Of a stretch of 64,000 nt of DNA, positions 36,800 to 44,702 are shown one piece after another. The translations under genes were made by a program, and so were the position numbers. A model generated the notes under the pieces. That model did not search any database. It saw only the letters and a program-made list of their open reading frames with translations, and was not told the DNA's origin. This DNA comes from Bryobacterales bacterium. GTDB lineage: Bacteria; Acidobacteriota; Terriglobia; Bryobacterales; Bryobacteraceae. Each line of letters starts with the position of its first letter. The first letter of the stretch is position 1. The DNA is taken from positions 558,001-622,000 of the forward strand of contig JADKID010000038.1 in NCBI GenBank assembly GCA_016721425.1, in the 5' to 3' direction.

Positions 36800-38305
36800 A
36801 TGCCTAAGACGATTGATGTGACCGAACTGATTCTACGCGACGCCCATCAGAGTTTGATGGCGACTCGCATGGCGATGGAGGACATGGTTCCGGCTTGCGA
36901 GGACATCGACAAGGCGGGCTATTGGTCTGTGGAATGTTGGGGTGGAGCGACGTTTGACTCCTGCATTCGCTTTCTCAATGAAGATCCGTGGGAACGGCTG
37001 CGGATGTTCCGGAAGTTGTTGCCGAATTCACGGTTGCAGATGCTGCTGCGGGGCCAGAACCTGCTGGGGTATCGCCACTATGAGGACGGCGTGGTGGACC
37101 GGTTTGTCGACAAAGCCGCCGAGAACGGCATGGACGTGTTCCGCGTGTTCGACGCGTTGAACGACATCCGCAACGTGCGGCGCTCCATCAAGGCAGTCCG
37201 CAAGGCAGGCAAGCACGCTCAGGGCACCATTTGCTACACAGTAAGTCCGCTGCACACCGTAACCGGCTATGTGGAGATGGCGGAGCAGTTGGTGGATTTG
37301 GGATGCGAATCGATCTGCATCAAGGACATGGCGGCGCTGTTGAAGCCGCAACCGGCCTACGACATCGTGAAGGCCATCAAGAATGCCTGTGGCGAAGAAA
37401 CGCGTGTTCACGTGCACGTACACGCCACCACCGGTGTGACGCTGGTCAGCCTGATGAAGGCGATTGAAGCGGGTGCCGATTGCGTGGATACAGCCATCAG
37501 TTCCCTCTCACTCGGACCGGGCCACAACCCCACGGAGAGCCTGGTAGAGATGCTGGAAGGCACGCCTTACGCCTGCAAACTGGATAAGGCGCGGTTGCTG
37601 AAGGTGAAGGAGTACTTTGCCGGAATTCGCCCGCGGTATCAGGAGTTTCTCTCCAACATCACCGGTGTGGAGACGGAGATCTTTGACTCGCAGATTCCCG
37701 GCGGCATGATCTCCAACATGGAGTCGCAGCTCAAGCAGCAAGGCGCCGGTGACAAGCTCAAGGAAGTATTGCTGGAAGTGCCAAACGTGCGCAAAGACGC
37801 CGGCTATCCGCCGCTGGTCACGCCGTCGAGCCAGATTGTGGGCACCCAGGCCGTGTTCAACGTCATGATGGGCCGTTACAAGGTGCTGACGGGCGAGTTT
37901 GCCGATCTGATGCTGGGCTACTATGGCTCCACGCTCGGCCAGCGTGATCCCGAAGTGCTGCAACTGGCCCAGAAGCACGCCAAGAAAGACGCGATCACCA
38001 GCCGTCCGGCGGATCTGCTCAAGCCGGAATGGGATGCACTGCGCTCGGCCGGTCTGGCATTGAAGGGCTGCAACGGCTCCGACGAAGATGTGTTGACCTA
38101 TGCGATGTTCCCCCAGGTGGCGCAGAAGTTCTTCACCACCCGGAGCGAGGGGCCGAAGAATCTCGGCAAGGATCCCTCGGCCAAGCCCGCGGCGGCGGCG
38201 CCCGCTGGACCCGATACGGGCAAGGGCCCGGTGATGACCACCATCGCCTACGACGTCAAGCTGAACGGCAAGACGCACAAGGTGACGGTGGCGCCGGCGA
38301 CCTGA
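36800..38305 (+). CDS. Methylmalonyl-CoA carboxyltransferase (transcarboxylase) 5S subunit
   Basis: 501 residues. It closely follows the Propionibacterium transcarboxylase 5S protein from VTELILRDAHQSLMATRMAMEDM onward: VECWGGATFDSCIRFLNEDPWERL, LLRGQNLLGYRHY, IKDMAALLKPQPAYDIVKAI, the carbamylated Lys in that IKDMA segment, metal-binding HVHVHATTGVT, and SQIPGGMISNMESQLKQQG. It moves the carboxyl group between carboxybiotin and pyruvate to give oxaloacetate. After residue 440 a Pro/Ala linker leads to about 20 residues (YDVKLNGKTHKVTV) that resemble the start of a biotin-carrier domain without the AMKM biotin site, as in the known 5S tail. The related pyruvate/oxaloacetate carboxylase B subunits are the alternative, but the neighbours favour transcarboxylase. 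Confidence 0.9.
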   Translation: MPKTIDVTELILRDAHQSLMATRMAMEDMVPACEDIDKAGYWSVECWGGATFDSCIRFLNEDPWERLRMFRKLLPNSRLQMLLRGQNLLGYRHYEDGVVDRFVDKAAENGMDVFRVFDALNDIRNVRRSIKAVRKAGKHAQGTICYTVSPLHTVTGYVEMAEQLVDLGCESICIKDMAALLKPQPAYDIVKAIKNACGEETRVHVHVHATTGVTLVSLMKAIEAGADCVDTAISSLSLGPGHNPTESLVEMLEGTPYACKLDKARLLKVKEYFAGIRPRYQEFLSNITGVETEIFDSQIPGGMISNMESQLKQQGAGDKLKEVLLEVPNVRKDAGYPPLVTPSSQIVGTQAVFNVMMGRYKVLTGEFADLMLGYYGSTLGQRDPEVLQLAQKHAKKDAITSRPADLLKPEWDALRSAGLALKGCNGSDEDVLTYAMFPQVAQKFFTTRSEGPKNLGKDPSAKPAAAAPAGPDTGKGPVMTTIAYDVKLNGKTHKVTVAPAT

Positions 38306-38312
38306 GGCCCAA

Positions 38313-38358
38313 CCTGAATCATCAGGCCGGACACTCGCCATGCGGGGCGTGTCCGGCC
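38313..38358 (+). promoter_or_regulatory. Two overlapping, mutually exclusive hairpins between 5S and 12S genes
   Basis: GGCCGGACAC (38325-38334) pairs perfectly with GTGTCCGGCC (38349-38358), giving a 10-bp stem with a 14-base loop. A smaller hairpin, CCTGA (38313-38317) with TCAGG (38322-38326), shares two bases with the left arm, so the two cannot form together. No T-tract follows. The arrangement may act as a processing or attenuation site setting the relative amounts of 5S and the downstream subunits. Confidence 0.4.
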
Positions 38359-38397
38359 AGGCAATAATCTTGAATTTAAGAGTTATAGGTAGGATTC

Positions 38398-39951
38398 ATG
38401 GCAATCAAATCGATGGAACAGAGGATCGAAGAGCTTAAGAAAAAGCGCCAGCGCGTGATGGAAGGCGGCGGCGCGGACAAGCTGGAGAAGCATCGCGGAC
38501 AAGGCAAGCTGACTGCCCGCGAACGAATTGACACCCTGGTGGACGCCGGCAGCTTCATGGAAACAGGCTGCTTCGCGCAGCACCGCGCGGTGATGTTCGG
38601 CATGGCCGGCAAAGAGACAGCGGCCGACGGCGTGGTGACGGGCTCGGCGGCGATTCATGGACGCCTGGTGCATGTGGCCAGCCAGGACTTCACGGTCCTC
38701 GGCGGCTCGGCCGGCGAATTGCACTCCACCAAGGTGGCCGAGGCGATGATGCAATCGCTGAAGACCGGGTCCCCCTTTGTGTTTGTGAACGACTCGGGCG
38801 GCGCGCGCGTGCAAGAGGGCATAGATTCGCTCTCCGGCTACGGTAAAGTGTTCTATACCAACGTGATGCTGTCCGGCGCAGTGCCTCAGGTCTCACTGAT
38901 CTGCGGGCCGTGCGCCGGCGGAGCGGCTTACTCCCCGGCGCTCACGGACTTCATCATTCAGACCCGCAAGGCGCAGATGTTCATCACCGGGCCGCAGGTC
39001 ATCAAGCAGGTGACGGGCGAGACCGTGACCGCCGATGAACTGGGCGGGCCGGACGCGCACATGGCGAAATCGGGCGTGATTCACTTCATCGCCGAGGACG
39101 ACAAGGAAGCGATCCTGATCTGCCAGAAGCTGCTCAGCTTCCTGCCCTCAAACAACCTGGAAGATCCGCCCGAACTCACGGGTGAGTACAATTGCGATCC
39201 GGACCTGGCGCTGAACGATATCGTGCCCGTGGACGGCAAGAAGGCGTACGACGTGCGCGACGTCATCCTGCGCATCATCGACAATGGCGATTTCCTGGAA
39301 GTTCAGGCTGGCCATGCGCCGAATATCGTGATCGGTTTCGCGCGCGTTTGCGGTCGCAGCGTCGGTATTATCGCCAATCAGCCCGCCTACCAGGCCGGTG
39401 TGTTGGACATCGACGCTTCCTCCAAAGCCGCGCGGTTCATCCGCTTCTGCAACGCTTTCAACGTGCCGCTGGTGACGCTGGTGGACGTGCCCGGCTTCCT
39501 GCCGGGCGTGGAGCAGGAATACGGCGGCATCATCCGCCACGGCGCAAAGATGCTGTTCGCTTATTCGGCCGCCACGGTGCCGAAGGTGACCGTGATCCTG
39601 CGCAAGGCATACGGCGGGGCGTACCTGGCGATGTGCTGCAAGGATCTGGGCGCCGACAAGACCTTTGCCTGGCCCACGGCGGAGATCGCGGTGATGGGCG
39701 CCGAGGGCGCGGCCGAGATCGTCTTCCGCAAGGAGATCAGCGAGGCTGAAGACAAGAAGGCGAAGCGCGCGGAGATGATCGATCAGTACCGCGAAGCGTT
39801 CTCGAATCCCTATGTGGCCGCCGGGCGCCGCCTGGTGGACGATATCATCGAGCCTTCTGAAACCCGCAAGGTGATCGCGCAGGCGCTCGAGTACCTGCAC
39901 ACCAAGCGCGAATTGCGGCCGGGCAAGAAGCACGGCCTGATGCCGCTCTAA
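38398..39951 (+). CDS. Methylmalonyl-CoA carboxyltransferase 12S subunit (carboxyltransferase, crotonase fold)
   Basis: 517 residues, matching the Propionibacterium 12S subunit along its length: ADGVVTGSAAIHGR, ASQDFTVLGGSAGE, NDSGGARVQEGIDSLSGYG, CGPCAGGAAYSPALTDFII, ITGPQVIKQVTGE, DELGGPDAHMAKSG, then the second crotonase half with VANQP-like IANQPAYQAGVLD, LVDVPGFLPGVEQEYGGIIRHGAKML and KAYGGAYLAMCCKDLGAD. It transfers the carboxyl group from methylmalonyl-CoA to biotin on the 1.3S subunit. Propionyl-CoA carboxylase beta subunits are close relatives, but no biotin carboxylase subunit is encoded in the block. Upstream TAGGTAGG is the likely ribosome-binding site. Confidence 0.92.
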   Translation: MAIKSMEQRIEELKKKRQRVMEGGGADKLEKHRGQGKLTARERIDTLVDAGSFMETGCFAQHRAVMFGMAGKETAADGVVTGSAAIHGRLVHVASQDFTVLGGSAGELHSTKVAEAMMQSLKTGSPFVFVNDSGGARVQEGIDSLSGYGKVFYTNVMLSGAVPQVSLICGPCAGGAAYSPALTDFIIQTRKAQMFITGPQVIKQVTGETVTADELGGPDAHMAKSGVIHFIAEDDKEAILICQKLLSFLPSNNLEDPPELTGEYNCDPDLALNDIVPVDGKKAYDVRDVILRIIDNGDFLEVQAGHAPNIVIGFARVCGRSVGIIANQPAYQAGVLDIDASSKAARFIRFCNAFNVPLVTLVDVPGFLPGVEQEYGGIIRHGAKMLFAYSAATVPKVTVILRKAYGGAYLAMCCKDLGADKTFAWPTAEIAVMGAEGAAEIVFRKEISEAEDKKAKRAEMIDQYREAFSNPYVAAGRRLVDDIIEPSETRKVIAQALEYLHTKRELRPGKKHGLMPL

Positions 39952-39976
39952 GCGGAGCTCTGAAGGAGACAAAGCG

Positions 39977-40351
39977 ATGAGCCAAGTCACATTGAAGAGT
40001 TTGCGTGAAGAGCTGGATGCGTTACGCGCGCATCTGTCGGCGCTGACGGATAAGTTCGCTGAGTTGGAGGGCGCCGAGGTTGCGGCGCCCTCCGCTCCGG
40101 CGGCTGCCGAACCCGCGGCTGCCGCTGCCGCGCCGGTGGCGCCCGCACCCGCACCCGCACCAGAGCCTGAGGAGATTTCGGAAGAGATCCTGATGGCGCT
40201 CTCGGCGGCGGTGGCGGCCTACCTGGGCAAGAGAGCGCACATCCGCACGGTGCGGTTGCTGAGCTCGACGGCATGGGCGCAACAGGGCCGCGTCAATATC
40301 CAAGCGTCGCACAGATTGAACGTGCCACATCACCACAACAGGGTCAGGTAA
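39977..40351 (+). CDS. Small acyl-CoA carboxyltransferase-associated protein
   Basis: 124 residues. Residues 1-30 form a helix (LKSLREELDALRAHLSALTD) that looks like a coiled coil, followed by an Ala/Pro-rich hinge (about 35-65) and a conserved C-terminal block: EEILMALSAAVAAYLGKRAH, then IRTVRL, WAQQGRVNIQASH and a basic His-rich end. That C-terminal block recurs in small proteins next to biotin-dependent acyl-CoA carboxyltransferase genes and resembles the gamma/delta accessory subunits of sodium-pump decarboxylases, without a membrane helix. It probably tethers or stabilises the complex. Function is inferred. It sits 25 bases after 12S and 13 bases before the biotin carrier. Confidence 0.7.
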   Translation: MSQVTLKSLREELDALRAHLSALTDKFAELEGAEVAAPSAPAAAEPAAAAAAPVAPAPAPAPEPEEISEEILMALSAAVAAYLGKRAHIRTVRLLSSTAWAQQGRVNIQASHRLNVPHHHNRVR

Positions 40352-40364
40352 CGAGGAATCTACC

Positions 40365-40754
40365 GTGAAATTGAAGATTACGATTGATACGAAAGTTTAC
40401 GAGGTGGAAGTAGAAGCCTCGGAGCCGGAGCAGGTGCAGTTGCCGCCTGTGGGCTATCTGATGCAGCCCGCGGCGGTGCGAGTGCCGGCGAGCCCCATGG
40501 CGGCGGCGCCTGTTGACGATGGCGGCGCGCCCGTGAACGAAGAGAAGGTCTGCCGCAGCCCGATCTCGGGTATCGTGGCCAAGCTGACGGCACAGGAAGG
40601 CCAGTCGATCCAGACAGGCGACACCATCCTGGTGCTGGAAGCGATGAAGATGGAGACCAACATCACGGCCCCAATGGCCGGCAAGATCTCCAAGATCCGC
40701 GTCAACCCCGGCGACAGCGTCAAGGCGGGCGTGGTCCTCGTGGAGTTTGAGTAA
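40365..40754 (+). CDS. Biotin carrier protein, transcarboxylase 1.3S-type subunit
   Basis: 129 residues. It begins MKLKITIDTKVYEVEVEA, like the first residues of the Propionibacterium 1.3S subunit, which bind the core subunits. An Ala/Pro hinge (about 30-60) leads to the biotinyl domain, with biotin on Lys95 in VLEAMKMETNI; the partner half is SPISGIVAKLTAQEGQ. It shuttles a carboxyl group between the 12S and 5S active sites. A biotin protein ligase must be encoded elsewhere. It is directly followed by the epimerase gene. Confidence 0.93.
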   Translation: MKLKITIDTKVYEVEVEASEPEQVQLPPVGYLMQPAAVRVPASPMAAAPVDDGGAPVNEEKVCRSPISGIVAKLTAQEGQSIQTGDTILVLEAMKMETNITAPMAGKISKIRVNPGDSVKAGVVLVEFE

Positions 40755-40758
40755 CGCC

Positions 40759-41208
40759 ATGGTAAACGAATTGATTGCAGCTGGTTTCGAATTCGTCGAT
40801 CATGTCGCTATCGCGGTCAAGCAGGGCGAACTCGACGCGCAGGTGGAAAAGTATAAGTCGCTGGGCTTCACTGAACTACATCGCGAAGAGGTGCACGGCA
40901 AACATCTGGTGCGGGAGGTGCTGATGCAGATCGGCGCCGGCCCCAACCTGATCCAACTGCTGGAGCCGCTGTCGCCCGAATCGCCCGTTGCCAAACAGAT
41001 TGAGAAGAGCGGCGGCCGGGGCGGCTTCGCGCACCTGGCATTTCGCGTGAAGGATATCCAGCACGCCTATGCTTACATGAAAGAGAAGGGCTTCAACCTG
41101 ACACAGGAGCCGGGGCCGGGTTCGCGCGGCACCATGATTTTCTTCGTCCATCCGAAGGATTTCAGCTACCTCATCGAAGTGGTCCAGGAGGGCCAGCCTC
41201 ATGTCTGA
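40759..41208 (+). CDS. mce: Methylmalonyl-CoA epimerase
   Basis: 149 residues from the ATG at 40759; a TTG at 40747 is in frame but would overlap the upstream stop. VOC-fold metalloenzyme: VDHVAIAVKQGEL (first His ligand), FTELHREEVHGKHLVREVLMQIG, PNLIQLLEPLSPESPVAKQIEKSGG and GFAHLAFRVKDIQHAYAYMKEKG hold the His/Glu metal site and the glyoxalase-like repeats. It interconverts the (R) and (S) forms of methylmalonyl-CoA, linking the mutase (R form) to the transcarboxylase (S form). Its position between the carboxyltransferase and mutase genes fits exactly. The 3' end overlaps the mutase small-subunit start by eight bases. Confidence 0.93.
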   Translation: MVNELIAAGFEFVDHVAIAVKQGELDAQVEKYKSLGFTELHREEVHGKHLVREVLMQIGAGPNLIQLLEPLSPESPVAKQIEKSGGRGGFAHLAFRVKDIQHAYAYMKEKGFNLTQEPGPGSRGTMIFFVHPKDFSYLIEVVQEGQPHV

Positions 41209-42559
41209 CACGCCCGCGCCAGAAACTGCGGCGCTGAACCTGAAAGCGGAGTTCCCGCCCGTCCCCACAGCGACGTGGGAACAGACGATCATCGCCGATC
41301 TGAAGGGCGCTGACTACGAGAAAAGGCTGGTTTGGAAGACCGAGGAGGGCCTCTCCGTGAGGCCCTACTACCGTTCCGAGAGCCTGCCCTCTGTGCTGCC
41401 GCCGAGGCCGGAAAGTGCCGCCTGGGTCGCACTGGAAGGCACGGTACCGGCGGGTGTTATTGACGGCGCGGCGTTCCACGAGGCTGGTGCGACGGCGGTG
41501 CAGGAACTGGGCTATGCCCTGGCGGCGGCGTCGGATCAACTGGCCGCGGGCCAGGTCGTGCCGGGCCTGCTCTTCGCCATCGGCTCCAACTACTTCTTCG
41601 AAATCGCCAAGCTGCGGGCCGCGCGGATGCTGTTTGCCCGCATGGCCGGCGCCTACGGCCAGACGGCAGAGGTGAAGATCTACGCCGTCACTGCTCTCTC
41701 CAACAAGAGCATCTACGACCCGTACACGAATCTGCTGCGGGCAACCACGGAATCGCTCTCGGCGGTCATCGGCGGTTGCGATGCGCTGAAAGTGCAGCCG
41801 GCGGGCTTCGCCGGGCGGCTCGGCGATAACGTGCAACTCATCCTCCGGGAAGAGGCGCACATGGACAAGGTGGCCGATCCGGCAGGCGGCTCCTACTACG
41901 TGGAGGCGCTTACCGATTCTCTCTCGCGCGAAGCCTGGAAGCTCTTCCAGCAGGTGGAGGCCGAGGGCGGCTTCGCCAAAGCCACGGCCGGCATCGATGC
42001 GGCCATCGCCGCCTCCAGGGCCGCCAAGGAAAAGTCCGTCGCCTCCCGGCGGCGCGTGATGGTGGGCGTCAACAACTACCCCGATATCCACGAGAAAGAA
42101 CTGGCGAACGAAGATTCGATCAGCGGCGCCGGGTGGCGCCTAGCCCAGGCAATCGAGCAGATCCGGCTGCGGACGGAGCGTCATGCCGCCGCCTCCGGTG
42201 CCACGCCAAAAGTGCTGCTGCTGAAACGCGGCGACCTCAAGATGAAGGGCGCGCGCGGCACGTTCTGCCAAAACTTCTTCGGCTGCGGCGGCTTTGTCAT
42301 CGAGGAGAGCGAGAGCTACGACGGGACCGATGCCGCTCTGATCGTGTTGTGCTCTTCCGATGCCGAATACCTCGATCTGGCAAAGGAGGTCTGCGCCAAG
42401 GTCACCGTGCCGGTGGTTGTGGCGGGCAATCCCAAGGATCAGATGGAAGAGTTGAAGGCAGCCGGCGTGGCCGGATTCGTTCACGTCCTCTCCAACATGG
42501 TGGAGACGTTGAACGAGTGGCAGGACCGGTTGGGCATTGGCGCCAGGGAGGTGAAGTAG
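41201..42559 (+). CDS. mutA: Methylmalonyl-CoA mutase small (beta) subunit, short form
   Basis: 452 residues, against about 600-640 in most small subunits. AGGAGG lies eight bases before the ATG. The N-terminal TFPPVPT-like FPPVPTATWEQTIIADLKG opening is present, then part of the barrel appears missing: after YRSESLP the sequence moves quickly to the second half of the barrel (LLFAIGSNYFFEIAKLRAARMLF). The C-terminal cobalamin-type domain (KVLLLKRGDLKMKGARGTFCQN) lacks the DxHxxG cobalamin-binding motif, as expected for the non-catalytic subunit. It should partner the large subunit encoded two bases downstream. The shortening is consistent across the frame and shows no frameshift. Confidence 0.88.
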   Translation: MSDTPAPETAALNLKAEFPPVPTATWEQTIIADLKGADYEKRLVWKTEEGLSVRPYYRSESLPSVLPPRPESAAWVALEGTVPAGVIDGAAFHEAGATAVQELGYALAAASDQLAAGQVVPGLLFAIGSNYFFEIAKLRAARMLFARMAGAYGQTAEVKIYAVTALSNKSIYDPYTNLLRATTESLSAVIGGCDALKVQPAGFAGRLGDNVQLILREEAHMDKVADPAGGSYYVEALTDSLSREAWKLFQQVEAEGGFAKATAGIDAAIAASRAAKEKSVASRRRVMVGVNNYPDIHEKELANEDSISGAGWRLAQAIEQIRLRTERHAAASGATPKVLLLKRGDLKMKGARGTFCQNFFGCGGFVIEESESYDGTDAALIVLCSSDAEYLDLAKEVCAKVTVPVVVAGNPKDQMEELKAAGVAGFVHVLSNMVETLNEWQDRLGIGAREVK

Positions 42560-42560
42560 C

Positions 42561-44702
42561 ATGAGACCGGACTTTTCAAAGATCGACTATTCGGCTCCGG
42601 CGCCTGCCGCGCCCGCTACTTCCGCCGCGGCGAAATCCTGGATGACCAACGAGCAGATCGCGGTGAAGCCCATTTACACCGCCGCCGATCTGGCCGGCAT
42701 GGAGCATCTGGAATACGCCGCCGGCGTGGCGCCCTACCTGCGCGGACCGTACTCGACGATGTATGTCATGCGCCCGTGGACCGTGCGCCAGTATGCCGGC
42801 TTCTCCACCGCCGAGGAGTCCAACGCCTTCTACCGCCGCAATCTGGCGGCCGGGCAGAAGGGTCTTTCCGTCGCGTTCGATCTGGCTACCCACCGCGGGT
42901 ACGATTCGGACCACGAGCGCGTCACCGGCGATGTGGGCAAGGCCGGCGTGGCCATCGATTCGGTGGAGGATATGAAGATCCTCTTCGATCAGATTCCGCT
43001 GGATCAGATGTCGGTGTCGATGACCATGAACGGCGCCGTGCTGCCCATCATGGCCTTTTACATCGTGGCCGCCGAAGAGCAGGGCGTGCCGGCGGTGAAG
43101 CTGAGCGGAACCATTCAGAACGACATTCTGAAGGAGTTCATGGTCCGCAATACCTACATCTACCCGCCGTCGTCGTCGATGAAGATTATCGGCGATATCT
43201 TCGGGTATTGCTCGCGGCAGATGCCCAAGTTCAACTGCATCTCCATCTCCGGCTACCACATTCAGGAGGCGGGCGGCACTGCCGACATCGAGCTGGCCTA
43301 CACGCTGGCCGATGGGTTGGAGTATCTGCGTGCCGGCATCAACTCCGGCCTCTCCATCGACGAATTCGCGCCGCGCCTGTCGTTCTTCTGGGGCGTGGGC
43401 ATGAACCACTTCATGGAGATTGCCAAGATGCGCGCCGCGCGTATTCTGTGGGCGAAGATCGTGAAGAGCTTCTCGCCGAAAAATCCCAAGTCGATGGCGC
43501 TGCGCACCCATTCGCAGACCTCGGGCTGGTCGTTGACGGCGCAGGACGTCTTCAACAACGTAGCTCGCACCACGGTGGAGGCTATGGCCGCGGCCCTGGG
43601 CCACACGCAGTCGCTGCACACCAACGCTCTGGACGAGGCCATCGCCTTGCCCACCGATTTCTCGGCCCGCATCGCCCGCAACACGCAGATCTACCTCCAG
43701 GAAGAGACCGGCATCTGCAAGGTGGTGGACCCGTGGGCAGGCAGCTATTACGTGGAATCGCTCACCAATGAACTGATGGAGAAGGCGTGGCACCTGATCC
43801 AGGAGGTGGAGTCGCTCGGCGGCATGACCAAGGCCATCGAGACGGGTCTGCCGAAGATGAGGATCGAGGAGGCGGCCGCGCGGCGGCAGGCCAAGATCGA
43901 TTCCGGCCGCGAGGTGATCGTCGGCGTCAACAAGTACCGGTTGGATCACGAAGAGCCGCTGGACGTGTTGATGGTGGACAACGCGGCGGTGCGCGAATCG
44001 CAGGTGAAACGTTTGCAGGAGACCAAGGCGGCGCGGGACGAATCGGCCGTGCAAGCCTCGCTGGAGGCGATCACCAAGTGCGCCGATGGCGGCGGCGGAA
44101 ACCTGCTGGATCTGGCCGTGACTGCGGCGCGTTTGCGTGCCACGCTGGGTGAGATCTCGATGGCTATGGAAAAGGTGTTTGGCCGCTATCAGGCCGTCAA
44201 CCGCACCATCTCCGGAGTCTACTCCAGCGAGAGCCAGAGCGATCCGGAGTTTGTGAAAGCCTCCGCCATGGCCGCCGAATTCGCCAAAGCGGAAGGGCGC
44301 CGGCCGCGCCTGCTCGTCGCCAAGATGGGCCAGGACGGGCACGATCGCGGGGCCAAGGTGGTGGCTACGGCCATGGCTGATCTCGGTTTCGACGTAGACG
44401 TCGGCCCCCTCTTCGCCACGCCGAAAGAGGTGGCGCGCATGGCGGTGGAAAACGATGTCCACGCCGTGGGTGTCAGTTCGCTGGCCGGCGGCCACAAGAC
44501 TCTGGTGCCGGAGCTGATCGGTGAATTGAAGCGGCTGGGCCGTGAGGACATCGTGGTATTTGTGGGCGGAGTGATCCCGCCGCAGGACTACGACGAATTG
44601 AAGGCCGCCGGCGCCATCGACATCTTTGGGCCGGGTACCGTGATTCCTGTTTGTGCGCAAAAGGTGCTTTCGGCATTGATGGAGATGCCGAGTGCAGCCT
44701 GA
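42561..44702 (+). CDS. mutB: Methylmalonyl-CoA mutase large (alpha) subunit
   Basis: 713 residues, full length. Substrate-channel barrel motifs RPWTVRQYAGFSTAEESNAFYRRN, GLSVAFDLATHRGYDSDH, VSVSMTMNGAVLPIMAFY-like stretch and RTHSQTSGWSL are intact. The C-terminal cobalamin domain has MGQDGHDRGAKVVATA with His594 as the lower axial ligand, then VGVSSLAGGHKTLVPELI and FVGGVIPPQDYDEL. It carries out the adenosylcobalamin-dependent rearrangement between succinyl-CoA and (R)-methylmalonyl-CoA. Cobalamin synthesis or uptake genes are not in the window. It overlaps the MeaB gene by 11 bases. Confidence 0.97.
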   Translation: MRPDFSKIDYSAPAPAAPATSAAAKSWMTNEQIAVKPIYTAADLAGMEHLEYAAGVAPYLRGPYSTMYVMRPWTVRQYAGFSTAEESNAFYRRNLAAGQKGLSVAFDLATHRGYDSDHERVTGDVGKAGVAIDSVEDMKILFDQIPLDQMSVSMTMNGAVLPIMAFYIVAAEEQGVPAVKLSGTIQNDILKEFMVRNTYIYPPSSSMKIIGDIFGYCSRQMPKFNCISISGYHIQEAGGTADIELAYTLADGLEYLRAGINSGLSIDEFAPRLSFFWGVGMNHFMEIAKMRAARILWAKIVKSFSPKNPKSMALRTHSQTSGWSLTAQDVFNNVARTTVEAMAAALGHTQSLHTNALDEAIALPTDFSARIARNTQIYLQEETGICKVVDPWAGSYYVESLTNELMEKAWHLIQEVESLGGMTKAIETGLPKMRIEEAAARRQAKIDSGREVIVGVNKYRLDHEEPLDVLMVDNAAVRESQVKRLQETKAARDESAVQASLEAITKCADGGGGNLLDLAVTAARLRATLGEISMAMEKVFGRYQAVNRTISGVYSSESQSDPEFVKASAMAAEFAKAEGRRPRLLVAKMGQDGHDRGAKVVATAMADLGFDVDVGPLFATPKEVARMAVENDVHAVGVSSLAGGHKTLVPELIGELKRLGREDIVVFVGGVIPPQDYDELKAAGAIDIFGPGTVIPVCAQKVLSALMEMPSAA

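Noticed and set aside
38398..39951. The 12S gene as propionyl-CoA carboxylase beta subunit
   Set aside because: The sequence also fits that family, but the absence of a biotin carboxylase gene and the adjacent 5S and 1.3S-type genes favour transcarboxylase; only phylogeny or assay would settle it.
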